Assembly (NCBI GenBank): GCA_963920525.1
Contig: OY986435.1
Location: 220,378,899 to 220,442,898 of the forward strand
Length of the DNA: 64,000 nt
Source: Dichetophora obliterata
Taxonomy: Eukaryota > Arthropoda > Insecta > Diptera > Sciomyzidae
Direction of reading: 5' to 3'
The notes under the pieces are model-generated. The model did not search any database, was not told the origin of the DNA, and saw only the letters and a list, made by a program, of their open reading frames with translations. Position numbers and translations under genes: made by a program. Below are positions 10,788-21,815 of this stretch, piece by piece. Within the stretch, counting starts at the first letter, position 1. Every line of letters starts with the position of its first letter.

Positions 10788-11311
10788 ATGTCGATGTCAG
10801 CGTACAGCTCATACAGTTCATCATTCCACCGTATTCGGTACTCGCCATTGACGCAGATTGGTCCGTAGATCTTACGAAGAATCTTTCTCTCGAATGCACC
10901 TAAAGTCTTTTCATCTAAACTGCTCAGCGTCCAGATTTGTGATGCATAAAGTAGGACGGGCATGATGAGCGATTTATAGAGCGTGATTTTCGTTCGTCGA
11001 GAGAGGGCTCTGCTTTTCAATTGCCTACTGAACCCAAAGTAACACCTGTTGGCAAGAGTTATTCTTCGTTTGATCTCAATGCTGCTGTCGTTGGTTGAGT
11101 TCATGCTGGATCCCAGAAAGACGAAGTCCTTCACAACCTCGAAGGACATATTGTCAACTGTAACGTGGGTTCCAAGACGCTGGGACTATTTGTTTGTTGA
11201 CACCAAGTATTTCGTCTTATCTGCATTCACTGCCAGACCCATGCCAGACTTGACTCTCTTTCTAATCTGGAAAATGCTGCACTGACTTCGCGCGTATTAT
11301 GGCCAGTGATA
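10788..11311 (-). pseudogene. RTE-like LINE RT thumb region
   Basis: The minus-strand frame 11149-10800 reads 'VVKDFVFLGSSMNSTND', 'IKRRITLANRCYFGFSRQL' and 'LYKSLIMPVLLYASQIWTL', the post-catalytic part of an RTE-like RT. Upstream (11311-11150) it continues as 'DKTKYLVSTNK' before an in-frame TAG, so it is inactive. From 10787 downward the frame runs into antisense LOA 3' UTR, which is the insertion boundary. Confidence 0.8.
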
Positions 11312-11935
11312 TCTTTACAACAACACTGCACGATATATTTTCTGTCTGAGAAAATACGACCGCATATCTAGTCACGCAAAAAAAATATATTCCATGACTT
11401 TTGACAAACTTTTAGATTTTTGTACTCTGCTACTTTTACAAAAAATAATAATCACAAAAGAACCATCGTATCTCTATGAAAAACTTAGATTCACACATTC
11501 TCAACGTTCGAAGCAGATTATACATTGCGTCATAATTTATGAATGTCAGAGCGACAATTTTTCATTTATGCTGTTCGTCTTTGGAATTGTCTCCCTTATC
11601 AACTCCAAAATATCTGCAACACTGCGCGTTTTAAAAAAGAACTTTTTAAAAGACTCAAAGATTATAACTAAAAGTATGCTTTATATATAATGTTTATATT
11701 TCCTATTCCTTTCCATAAATTTGTTGCTTTATAACCTATACTCATAAAATATACTTGAATATACGTGAAATATAGGTGAAATAAATTCATTCTTTAGCTA
11801 TTATATTTATTTGAAACTATAAGTTTTTTATATGTATGAATGCACCTTTAGTGACTTATGCTGTCAATATTAGATTCTTGCAATCTTTAGCATAAGGATT
11901 TATTTCCCGAAATGTTAAGTAAATAAATAAAAAAT
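11312..11935 (+). pseudogene. LINE-1 C-terminus and 3' UTR
   Basis: After the second TCTTTACAACAAC copy, the LINE-1 frame resumes. The frame at 11394-11690 reads 'FDKLLDFCTLLLLQKIIITK', matching the C-terminus of the copy at 56759-56959. The 3' UTR runs to an A/T-rich tail (taaataaataaaa) at about 11921-11935, after which family B resumes. Confidence 0.75.
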
Positions 11936-12360
11936 AAGAGTGAATATATATTGTGATGGTTAAATTTCTTACAAATAATAAAGTCTGACAAATTTCCGTT
12001 ATTTTGACATAAAAATTATAGCGATATCTTGAAAACTATAGATGTTCTCAGTACAACGTATTTTTGTATGAGGAATATTTCGTTAGTTGAGGAATATAAC
12101 GGTATAGGAAAGCTTTCTTGGTAATATTTTCCACGGATAGTATGTTTAAAAAAAATCTCCTTAAAATGACATTAAAATTATTTAGATATCATATCTCGAA
12201 AAATTTATATCTTCTCAGTACAACATATTTCCTTAAAGCAAGGCCATCGCCTCAGAATGAGAAAAAAACGATTGAAATTTCAAGTTTTGATTTTGCAAGC
12301 AAATATCATGGCCATTTTTCAATCGATTTTCATCAAATTTTCTTTCGCTGAAAGAGAAAT
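11936..12360 (+). repeat. Family B repeat, copy 2, right part
   Basis: This continues the block cut at 4292. It contains 'tttgacataaaaattatagc', 'gttctcagtacaacg' and 'ccatcgcctcagaatgag', in the same order as copy 3 (13130-13285 plus 15206-15360). Confidence 0.6.
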
Positions 12361-12784
12361 TAATTGACTTTGGAGAAATAAGAAAAGATTTACCGTTATC
12401 TCACCAATTCAATGTTTTATATGGTTTCAAAAATACCTCTAAAATCTTCAGTTTTTGCTCAAAAAAAAAGCTAAACGTTTTTGTTGTTGTAATTTTTTTT
12501 TTTTCTTATTACATTTTCTTTTTTCACACTCTGTCATATGACAAATCATTTATTTGCAAAAATTGCCTCACTTTGATACATAATTCAATATACAGTTTCA
12601 ATCATCGAAATTCCTGAGCTACTTTTTTTAATGAAAATTCTATTCTTCAAAATGTTGTTTTTACATTTTTTACAAAGTTCTACAGCTCAAGAAATAATTT
12701 CTGTGAAAAAAATTTTCAAATATTTCAAACCACTCCAAAGTTATATACACAAACCTATGTTTTAAGCCATTTCGGTATATATGT
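12361..12784. other. AT-rich non-coding stretch
   Basis: I see no gene or terminal repeats. Confidence 0.4.
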
Positions 12785-13285
12785 ATATAAAAATATGCGT
12801 GGGAGAAACAGTTCTTCCGTGTTTCTGAACCGATTTTGATATATTTTTTTAAAGAAATTAGAGTAGGGAGAAGGAGTTTACTGAATATTTTTGTGACCTT
12901 TGACCTGAAATATTAGCGTTTAAAGAATATTTCTCCATTAAAAACTAAACTATGAAAATTGGAAGAACAAAGTGTAAGAGGAAATTTTCGACATTAATAC
13001 AATGTACAAAAAACATTTTTCGCTATCTCTTACGAATACCCTACAATAAGCTTTTTTGTATGTAACATGTGTGAATATATATTGTGATTGTGAAATTTTT
13101 TATAAATAGTAAATTCTGAAAAATTCTCTTAATTTTGACATCAAAGTTATGGTGATATCTTGAAAACTATATCTTTTCTCAGTACAATGTATTTTCATAT
13201 GAAAAGCCCTGGTTGTGAAAAATAACGGTGTACGAAAGTTTTGTGGGTAATGCTTTCACAGATCTTTTTAAAAAAATTTCAACTT
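12785..13285 (+). repeat. Family B repeat, copy 3, left part
   Basis: It shows 'gggagaaacagttcttccg', 'gtgacctttgacctgaaata', 'ttacgaataccctacaat' and 'tcttttctcagtacaatg'. It is cut near 13285, and its expected continuation is found at 15206-15360 ('cttatgcctcagaaatag'). Confidence 0.65.
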
Positions 13286-13429
13286 TTTTTAACCGACTTC
13301 AAAAAGGAGGAGGTTCTCAAGTTAGTTGGTTTTTTTTTTTTTAAATGTATGTACATTGATAACTCCTAAAGTACTTGCCCGATTGCCACAATTTTTTGTC
13401 AACAGATAGAGATACTAGACGCGGAGGTG

Positions 13430-14300
13430 CCCGTCTAAATGGGCGGTATTCAACACAGGGGCGTGGCAATATAAGAAACACTTTGTATGTCGACTAACAT
13501 TAATTAACACTAGAGAACTAAAATTATTAAAAGTAATGTTAAAAAAGTGGGTGTTATTCCATAAAAGGCGTGGCAGTATTTGAAAAACGCTGTAACTCGA
13601 ATAATATTGACACTAGGATACTGAAATTAGGTACAGGGGTAGGCATAATTATAAAAAATTTACTGTAAAGAAAATGGGCGTTGTTAGACAAAAGGGCAAG
13701 GCAATATAAGAAAAAAACTGTTTCTCAGTTAATATTGAAACTAGGGCACTGGAAATTGATACAAGGTTAGGAACAATTATTACAAATGATGGTCAAAAAA
13801 GGGGATGTAATTCGAAAAAGGGCGTGGCAATATAATAAAAACTCTGTAACTCGAATAATATTGACACTAGGGTACTGAAATTAGGTACAGGAGTAGGCAT
13901 AGTTTTGAAAATTTACTGTGAAGAAAGTGGGCGTTGTTTAACAAAAAAGCGTGGCAATATAAGAAAAATACTGTTTCTCAGTTAATATTGACACTAGGGC
14001 ACTGGAAATTGGTACAAGGGTTGGAACAATTATTAAAAACTACGGTCAAAAAAGTGGGCGTTGTTCGAAAAAGGCGTGGATTAGAAAAAAGCCATAACTC
14101 GAATAATATTGACACAAGGATACTTAAATTACTTAGTACAGGGGTAGGCATAATTATGAAAATGTACGGTCAAGAAAGTAGGCCTTACTGAACAAAAGGG
14201 CGTGACAATGTAAGAAAAGTACTGTTTTTCAGTTAGTGTTGAAACTAAGGTACGAAAATTTGTTACAAGAATGGGAATAATGGGAATAATTGTTATCATA
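13430..14300 (+). repeat. 127-bp tandem array with alternating A/B monomers
   Basis: About seven monomers each carry GGGCGT(GG) and 'aatattgacactagg'. Two monomer types alternate. Type B has 'ctgtaactcgaataat' (13590, 13844, 14092) and type A has 'ctgtttctcagttaat' (13718, 13971, 14222). Spacing is 121-130 bp, so the array behaves as a dimeric higher-order repeat of about 254 bp. It does not code. Confidence 0.85.
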
Positions 14301-14344
14301 ATCTCTAAAAAGGAAGAAATAAAATATTTTTAACAAAAATACTG

Positions 14345-14804
14345 CACGCTCAGAAATCTTGGACTAAATTCTAATAAATTCTGTATTGTATATATGACGA
14401 CACCGAAACTGTATTAAAATTTAATCAACTTTATATATTACAATTGATTTTTATTCTCTCATGGGACTTAATTTTAATACATGCTTGTATTAAAATACTT
14501 TTTACAAAAATAAAAAATTAACGAACCATGTGGGATTCGAACCCAGTACGTTTAGGTTATAAGTTTTTGGCTCTACCAACTGCTCTATGAAGCCACATGT
14601 ATAAAGAAATGATAAACATGCATAAGAGCCGAACCAAGCCGAACGCTGTTTTTAAAGACTAATCCAACCTGTATTAAAAATTATTCCAGGTTTTATTAAA
14701 AAATGTCTAGTATTTTGAAGAGTTTGAATTCTAATAGAAAAAGTATAAAAAAATGCATGATTCCAACGATTGGATTAAAATTAATTCCAAGATTTCTGAG
14801 CGTG
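14345..14804. mobile_element. MITE with CACGCTCAGAAATCTTGGA ends
   Basis: The inverted ends CACGCTCAGAAATCTTGGA (14345) and 'ccaagatttctgagcgtg' (to 14804) match over about 19 bp. The 460-bp body has no coding frame but contains a tRNA-like core on the minus strand. I could not assign a clear target duplication, so the superfamily is open. Confidence 0.7.
14521..14600 (-). other. tRNA-like sequence inside the MITE
   Basis: On the minus strand, 'tagagcagttggtagagc' matches a D-arm/A box and GGTTCGAATCC is a perfect B box. Between them is a 'cttataa' anticodon-like loop (TAT). The anticodon stem does not pair and the acceptor is poor, so I regard it as a tRNA-derived pol III promoter rather than a working tRNA. 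Confidence 0.55.
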
Positions 14805-14807
14805 TAA

Positions 14808-15200
14808 CTAACTTCAAAACGACTACCAAGGAAAAAATAATTTTAAATTTCTTTTCACATTCATTCTTCGTCAAATTTTTGAATTTATTTATATATGTTA
14901 TTAAATTGGAAATCTTATTACTATAAATGTTTTTCTATTTTGTATTATTATCATAAATATATTAATTTCTTCATGAATATAAAACCTTTAAAGCCGTAGC
15001 GTTTATTTTATAAAAGTCATGGATAAATTAATATATTTATGATAACAATACAAAATAGAAAAATATTTTTAGTAATAAGATTTTCAATTTAATAATATAT
15101 ATAAATAAATAAAAAAAAAATTGATTAAGAATGAATGTGAAAAGTAATTTAGAATTATTTTTTTCTTTGTAGTGGTTTTGAAGTTGGTTTTTTTTTTTTT
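14808..15200. repeat. Foldback repeat with ~165-bp arms
   Basis: The left arm (14808-14974) starts 'aacttcaaaacgactaccaa'. It is the imperfect reverse complement of the right arm (about 15027-15200), which includes 'aatgaatgtgaaaagtaat'. The arms are separated by a ~50-bp spacer around 'cctttaaagccgtagcg'. Confidence 0.75.
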
Positions 15201-15205
15201 TGTTA

Positions 15206-15360
15206 AAAAGTTTTTATATCCAAATTATTGCGATAATTTGAAACTTATGTTTTTCTTACAGCACATTTTCTTAATGCATGACCTTATGCCTCAGAAATAG
15301 AAAAAACTATTGAAATTTCAGAAGGTTGGTCGAATTTAGGCCACAAGCGATACTAGTTAG
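15206..15360 (+). repeat. Family B repeat, copy 3, right part
   Basis: This continues the copy cut at 13285: 'ttgaaacttatgtttttctt' then 'tgccttatgcc'-type words and 'attgaaatttcag', aligned with 12160-12290. Confidence 0.55.
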
Positions 15361-17119
15361 TAGATAAAATTCAAAAAGAATAATATATGGAAAACTGTAT
15401 TTTTAAATGATTCAATTGTGAGCTATTTAGATTAAGTAAGTTTGATGAAGGCACAGCAACATAGTTTAATAATTGAAAGAAAAGATCACAATTAATTATC
15501 AAAAATATTTGTAAATGTTATGGCACGATTTCTTACAGTAACTGGAATATTTTTTCTTTAATTATCTTAGAGACGATAAAGTTTAGTAAAGAATAATATA
15601 AGAAAATTTTGTAAAATGTTATCTCTTGTTTACATTATTTATTATCTGCAGATCTTTCTGAAGATAACCTATTATCTGTTAAGATCAATAACCTCAGACC
15701 AAACTCAATGTGAAAAATATTAAAAACACTCACATCCACGCTCTCATTAACATCAAATAACACGTTTGCCATCAATTGCTGAAAAATATTAAATACGCTA
15801 TGGGGTTCATGTCCCGGAAGGAACATCAGTCATCCTGTTGGAGCATATTTTGTTACTTAAAACGTGTCTCTGGAGATAAAATTTACCGAAGCGTTATATG
15901 CATATCTATAATATTTTTTGTAAATGATTGTGTGAACAACGACATTCTGGTAATTTTGGCAAATTTTTACAAATGTAAAATGCCGTTAGCACGATGCCAA
16001 CAACAATTATTACATTAACAACGCCATGAGTCACTCAATAATTCGGCTGTATTATTAATAATAGCTACTTTAAAGCGAAACAACCCTTACATTCTTCGTA
16101 ATTTAACTTTTTTGTGTTCAGTCGACTGAAATGTTCGTTGTTCCTCATTTGCTGCCTTTATTACGTTTGCCACAAAAAGAAGAGAATGAGCAAAAAAAAA
16201 AAACAAAACAAAAGAAACACAAACAAATGAAAAAAATTCAAAAAATTATTGCTATGTATGCGTGCTCATTTCTATAGCCATTATTCTGTTCATATTGCTG
16301 ATGATTATGATTCTCTCTAGCTTTATTTATTTTCCTCCTGGTAAACTCACAGCAATTTCATTCAAATAACGACGAATCCTTGTGTGCATCCTTTAGCGTT
16401 GAAATTCTTCCGTTTTCATCTTTTTCTTCTCTTCTAACAGCACTTTCATTGGTGTCTGGCTTTTTTTGGTTCGAGCGACTTAATTCTTTTGCTTATTCGT
16501 CTCGACTCTTACTTCTTCTTTTTCCGTTTCACTTCTCTTCGTCATATCTGCTTCTACTTTTCCTCATGTGTGCACTTTTTTAATGTTACCGTATTTTACC
16601 CGCTTGTTGGCAACTTGGAAATAAAACCACAGAAAAGTATTTAAACCAAAGTATACCACCACCCCTTATCGTCGCCCATTTTAAGCACTTCTGGTTTTAC
16701 TTTTGCAAAAGCAATTTCCTGAAATTCGGTGAAAACTTTGAACTCTTGCATTTCCTTTTTCGTTTTTTGCTTTAATGGATGTAAGCATGTGATCATCGTT
16801 GTAACAGTACAGTTAAAGTATGCTCTATGTATCCTAAAGAGTTTAATGGCATCGGTTTGAAGGGTGCGCCATTATTATCGTGTTTTTTCTTTCATTTATG
16901 AGTGAAGAAACTGAAATGTTGAAAACTATTAATTATGACTCATTAATTCATATATACACTCAAAAAACACTTCTGTTAAGTGACAAAAATGTCAACATGC
17001 TCTTAACAGCTGTTAATTACGCATGTTGAGGCACTGTAGCATAAATTTATAAAAAACATAACATTAAAGAAACATTGCGTAGATGAAAGCACTCATTTGA
17101 CATTTTTGTTGAGCTGAAG
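15361..17119. other. Non-coding stretch
   Basis: The frames at 15776-16018 and 16380-16583 have low-complexity or Phe/Ser-rich composition and no motif. I do not call them. I see no terminal repeats. Confidence 0.4.
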
Positions 17120-17245
17120 TTTGTGTACTTTGACAACTTTAACGACTTTTCATACAAAAATACATTGTACTGAGAACATCTAAAGCTTTCGAAATATCAC
17201 AATAATTTCGCTGTCAAAATGCCATATTACCTTATGCCATATTTT
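17120..17245 (-). repeat. Family B fragment, antisense
   Basis: In reverse complement it reads 'cattttgacagcgaaat' then 'gatgttctcagtacaatgta', the central landmarks of family B. Confidence 0.55.
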
Positions 17246-17899
17246 ACAATACGATATTTATTTAACAAAAGTTCTTGACATATAAGATATAATCTTTTGC
17301 ATGCCGAAATTACCCTTGAAATAACAACATAAATATACACAAAAATAACATAAAATTAAATAAAAAACTAATAGTTAATTAGAAACTATTTTGATTTTGA
17401 ATTAATAAAATAAAAATAGTAAAAACAAAAAAATTACTCAAGCCTAATTATAGGATACAGATGCGTAATTAAAGATTGATACAGTACAGGCAAAAAAGTA
17501 AAAAATAGAGAAACTTAAGAGAAGTATTCAATAGTTAAATGTTTAAGTTTATTATGATTGGAAATACTTTTAATACTATAAGGCAATGATTACCACTGAC
17601 GAAAAGCAATCTACTGGAGTTAACGAAGTTATAACTAGGGATCATAAGGTTCATGTGTCTGCTCGACCTACAGAACTCTTTCTTTTCAAAAAAGTATGAA
17701 GGTTTTTGTGTGTAAATGTTCCGGTGTAGAAAAATAGGGCGTCTAGCTTCAAGGTACCCAATCAGCCAAACAAACTTGGAATAAGCTTTAAACTAGCAAC
17801 CGTAAGCATCAAACTTGGAAAAAGCTTTAGATTACTATTGGAAAATACTTACAAGTAATTGTAGAATAAACGAAAACGATTCCTTGGAAAAATTTTCCT
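17246..17899. other. AT-rich non-coding stretch
   Basis: I see no gene. Degenerate early units of the following minisatellite (aataagcttta, aaaaagcttta) appear from about 17780. Confidence 0.4.
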
Positions 17900-18093
17900 T
17901 ACTATAAGCTTAATCCAAGTGTTTCTTTACAATTGGAAATTAGTATTTGAATAAGCTTAATTCAAGTGTTTTTATACAATTGGACATTAGTATTTAAATA
18001 AGCTTATTCCAAGTGTTTCTTTACAATTGAAAATAAGTATTTGAATAAGCTTTTTCCAAGTGTTCGTTTAAAATTGGAAATTAGTATTTCAAT
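17900..18093 (+). repeat. 47-bp minisatellite, four units
   Basis: AAGCTT recurs at about 17906, 17953, 18000 and 18047, exactly 47 bp apart. Each unit also has 'ttccaagtgttt', 'acaattg' and 'ttagtattt'. Confidence 0.85.
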
Positions 18094-18529
18094 ACGCAAC
18101 TTTTATGTATAAATATATTTACCAAACAATGTGCAGCCATCTTAAATTGACAAATAAGAATAAAAAAAGAAAATTCGCCGGTTCGAGAAGCTGTACCGTC
18201 CTCATTTCTCACTATCAAACTCAACTTGCCTTGAAGAAAACTTGCCTTGTTGCATTTAAAGCCCTCGGTTGTGGTTCTTGTCCTTAAAATTCAATATTTT
18301 CCACAATTAAGTCGTGGATTTCTATGTTTAGTTTCTATAACAGGGACCGCAACTATTATGCCTTTTTTCCAAAAAATGCGATATAATAGTTATTTTGTGA
18401 TTTTTATTTTTTTTCATACAATTTAACTATTACTTTCTGCCGTTTTTTTTTGCTGACATGAAATAATTATTATTTGCTGCTATTTATTTTTTCTAGCAAA
18501 AATAAATAGCAGCTGCTCTCTATCGAAAA
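18094..18529. other. AT-rich non-coding stretch
   Basis: I see no convincing gene. A 60-codon frame at 18105-18287 lacks any recognisable feature. Confidence 0.4.
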
Positions 18530-19500
18530 CTGTGAATGCTAGGATAATGAAATCCGATATATGAGGCCATGTCATGAAAATCTACATATTATGATAATTT
18601 AGGCGGGCCACGCCCCTTTTTGAGAGAAATTTCAATATCTCATGAACCAGACACGCAGTGGTAATGAAATTCGGTATATGGTGTCGTTGCTTAGAAATCT
18701 AACTTTTCGAAATAAGTGGGTGGGCTACGCCCATATTTAAGGAAAATGACAATATCTCATGAACCAAACATGCAGTGTTATTGAAATTTTGTATATGGTG
18801 TCATTGCATAGAAATCTAAATGTTAGGAGGAATCGGGCAGTCACGCCCTTTTTTGTGGAAAACTACAATTTCTCATGACCTAGACACGCAATGATGATGA
18901 ACTTTATTATATGGTGTCGTTGCATAGAAATCGAAATGTAAGAAGAATCGGGCAGCCACGCCCCTTTTTGTAGAAATTTACAATTTCCCATGAACCAGAC
19001 ACGCAATAATGATGAACTGTAGCTTATGGTGTCATTGCATAGCAATCGAAATGTAAGAAGGAATCGGGCAGCCACGCCCCTTTTTGTGGAAAACTACAAT
19101 TCCTCATGAACCAGACACGCAATGATGATGAACTTAAGCTTATGGTGTCATTGCATAGAAATCGAAATGATAGGAGGAATCGGGGAGCCACGCCCCTTTT
19201 TTAGGCAAATTATAATTTCTCATGAACCAGACACGCAATGATGATGAACTTAAGCTTATAGTGTCATTGCATAGAAATCAAAATGTAAGGAGGAATCGGG
19301 CAGCCACGCCCCTTTTTGTACAAACCACAATTTCTCATGAACCAGACACACAATGATGATGAACTATATCTTATGGTGTCATTGCATAGAAATCGAAATT
19401 TTAGGAGAAATCGGGGAGCCACGCCCTTTTTTAAGAACAATTATAATTTCACATGAACCAGACACGCAATGATTATGAAACTTGGAAAGCGTTGTTGTAG
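18530..19500 (+). repeat. ~117-bp tandem array, about eight units
   Basis: The word 'ctcatgaaccagacacgcaa' recurs near 18634, 18753, 18870, 18987, 19102, 19218, 19334 and 19450. Each unit also holds 'ggcagccacgcccctttttt' and 'atggtgtcattgcatagaaa'. Divergence is higher at both edges. Short open frames inside it (e.g. 18863-19075 minus) are products of the periodicity, not genes. Confidence 0.9.
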
Positions 19501-20059
19501 TATTGAAACTTTTTGTTCTTAAATAAGTAGGCAAGTGATTCCCTTTTTGGGGAAATTCTAATATCTCTTAGCGCAAATAAAGTCTGTATAGGTAAGTTAG
19601 AGAAGTCCTTATTTTAAAAACTGTTGAGCATTCGGTTTGTTTTTTGTTTCTTTGCGTCTTAAATAAATCCCTATTTTTTAACAACAACAATAACACATGT
19701 CGCTCGGAGATTTAAGTTGATACAAAGTCAATAAACTGAATGAGCATACAACAGTTTTCTCCCGCCCCCAAACCACCAAAATTTACCAAAATTATTTTTG
19801 GATTTAAGTTCGATTAATTACCTTTCTAACGGTAGTTCAAATTTAAGATTCTGTTAAGAGTTTGAGATTTTTTTCAATTTTTGTATTTTATGCACTCTGT
19901 AACACCGCCAGAAATCAAGTCAAACTTTTTTTTTCCAAATTAGGTTTTTTCATATCCGTCAGTGATGCTCCATGCCGGTACGTTCCGTTCCGTTAGGCCG
20001 GTACGTTCAAAATGGCATAGCTGTTTTCTATTATATAATTTTTTTTAATTTCTCGCTCA
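19501..20059. other. Non-coding stretch with a GGTACGTTCCGTTCCG doublet
   Basis: 'gccggtacgttc' occurs twice around 19975-20010. I see no gene-like frame beyond low-complexity sequence. Confidence 0.4.
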
Positions 20060-20640
20060 ACGCGACACGTCTTCTCAGCAAAATTTTTTATTCAAATGTG
20101 ACATGCATTCTTACGGACACTGCTTCTAGAAGACATTCTATGGAACCAATTATGCTTCTTTTTAGCCTTATCAAGAAGGGCTATCAAAAGGCATTATCAT
20201 AAACTACATCTGGAAGACATTCAAATAGCATTTAAATTCAATTAAAGAAAAAAAATATATTTTGGGTTTTTTAAACTCCCAATAAAACAAAACCACTTCT
20301 CATTTCTAACACTAAAATCGCAAGAAAATCGGGAAAAGGGTTATTTTCTGTAGGATTTTTTTGACCCCCCTATCCACAAAAACCATTTCATTCCATGGAA
20401 TGCCTTCTTAAAGTTCTCCTGGAAAACACCTACTAGAATCCTTTCATTGAATGGCTCAAAGAAATCGTCCATTGAAAGAATTCTGGAAGGACTTCTAGAG
20501 AAGACTAAGGAAAGCGTTCCTCTCAATGACATGCATATGTTAAAAGAATGCCTTCTTGGTATGAAAGTGGAAGGGATAGAATGCTAGACTTTCCCTTCCA
20601 CCTCATCTTCTTTTGGAAGCGCTTTTTTGCTGGTAACGAT
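20060..20640 (+). repeat. Family C repeat, copy 1
   Basis: It contains 'tgacatgcattcttacggac', 'gacattcaaatagcattta' and, at the far end, 'gacatgcatatgttaaaaga' with 'gaaagtggaagggatagaat'. All recur in the same order at 21470-21815. The two copies bracket a family A array. The middle (20390-20520) is rich in 'gaatg..ttc' words and could fold. No coding function is seen. Confidence 0.65.
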
Positions 20641-20659
20641 AACTATAACGAAATCAAAC

Positions 20660-21290
20660 ATAGACGTCTACTATGTGATTTCCCAAAAATTTAAAAAAAT
20701 GTCGGTTCGATTGGAAAAGTGGGCGTGGCAGCTTCCATACAACTAAAACACATTTTGTGCTATATCTTTCGGTGGGATTAAACAAGTAATTAATAAAAAT
20801 TAATTAAATCACTTTAAATTTTGCAAATAAGCTTACATATTAATTATGCACTTTGAGTTTTAAAATTAACCCAATCGTATGAAAACCACGCATACCTCCC
20901 ATACAAAGTGACTTTATAAAAACGGTAAAATCTCTTTAAATTCCACAAAAAATATTTTTCATAACTTTAAATTCAGCAAATGAGCTTACATCTTAATAAC
21001 ACACTTTGAGTTTGAAAAGAGCCAAATCGGATGAAAATCACGTTTACCTCCCATACAAAATGACTTTATAAAAACGGTGAAATCTTTTAAATTCCACAAA
21101 AAAATAATTTAATCACTCCAAATTCAGCGAAAGGGCTTACATCTTAACTACACACTTTGAGTTTGAAAAAGAGCAAAATCGGATGAAAACCACGTCTACC
21201 TCCCATACAAAATTACTTTATAAAAACGGTAAATTTCTTTAAATTCCACAAAAATTAATTTTATCACTTTAAGTTAAGCGAATAAGTCAT
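20660..21290 (+). repeat. Family A ~150-bp tandem repeat
   Basis: The word 'atgaaaaccacg' with 'acctcccatacaaa' recurs near 20881, 21032 and 21185. Each is followed by 'aaaacggtaaa' and 'taaattccacaaaa'. A GTGGGCGTGGCAG word precedes the array at 20720. Confidence 0.8.
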
Positions 21291-21469
21291 CAAATTAGAC
21301 ATCAAATTATTCTTACATCAATTTCTCAATGTCACAACTATAAAAAACACTCGAAACCTGGTTTGAAAATTAAATTAAGTAACATTTTTATTACCATCAA
21401 AAAAGTTCAAAAACAAGGCAACCGAAAGTTTGCGCACCTTAGCACTTTTAGAGTTTAAATAAGAGCAAA

Positions 21470-21815
21470 ATTTTTGTTACAAATATGACATGCATTCTTA
21501 GGGACACTGCTTCCAGAAGGCATTCTGTAGATCCTATTGTGCTTCTTCTAAGCCTTATCAAAAAGTGCTTTCAAGAAGCATTCTCACAAACCACTTCTCA
21601 AAGACATTCAAATAGCATTTAATTTCATTTATTTTTTTGATGTATTTTTTCATTTTTCGTGGGATTTTTCAAACCTCAAAAAAACGCGAAAAAGGATAGT
21701 TTAGAAAAGGACATGCATATGTTAAAAGAATGCTTCTGGGTATGAAAGTGGAAGGGATAGAATTCAAGACTTTCAATTCCACTCTACATTCTTTTTGAAG
21801 CACTTTTTTTTTTGG
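21470..21815 (+). repeat. Family C repeat, copy 2
   Basis: It is a shorter copy of 20060-20640, with 'tgacatgcattcttagggac', 'agacattcaaatagcattta' and 'gacatgcatatgttaaaaga'. The middle segment of copy 1 is missing. Confidence 0.65.

Larger units (their letters stand above)
8367..11311 (-). mobile_element. RTE-like LINE fragment, antisense, split by a LOA LINE
   Basis: On the minus strand the fragment runs from 11311 to 10788, then from 8659 to 8367. It ends in a (TAAG)n tail (8367-8380 seen from the plus strand), typical of RTE-type 3' ends. It is 5'-truncated just after the RT catalytic box. The 13-bp duplication TCTTTACAACAAC flanks it. The interruption at 8660-10787 is a separate LINE with its own 12-bp duplication. 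Confidence 0.75.
4293..11935 (+). mobile_element. LINE-1: jockey-group LINE split by nested insertions
   Basis: The element is 5'-truncated within the endonuclease domain and ends in an A/T-rich tail near 11921-11935. Its own sequence is present in three blocks: 4293-5179, 7049-8366 and 11312-11935. A Transib-like element and an antisense RTE-like LINE separate them, each flanked by target-site duplications. A second copy of the same family lies at 56279-57568 on the minus strand, and the two agree closely through the RT C-terminus. 'Jockey group' rests on the RT motifs; CR1 or a related clade is possible. Confidence 0.75.
13286..15205. mobile_element. Element with AACCGACTTCAAAA-type ends, inserted in family B
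   Basis: The left edge reads 'taaccgacttcaaaaaggag'. The right edge read in reverse is 'aaccaacttcaaaaccac', so the ends are short inverted repeats. The block interrupts family B. It contains a 127-bp tandem array, a separate MITE (14345-14804) and a foldback repeat (14808-15200). No transposase frame is visible. From memory, the 'aaccgacttcaaaaaggagg' end is a widespread insect repeat terminus; its class is unsettled here. Confidence 0.5.

Noticed and set aside
14521..14600. Functional tRNA-Ile(TAT) gene
   Set aside because: Anticodon stem unpaired, acceptor stem poor, and the sequence lies inside a MITE.
16380..16583. 67-codon Ser/Leu/Phe frame as a small secreted protein
   Set aside because: Composition follows a TC-rich patch; no start context or homology cue.
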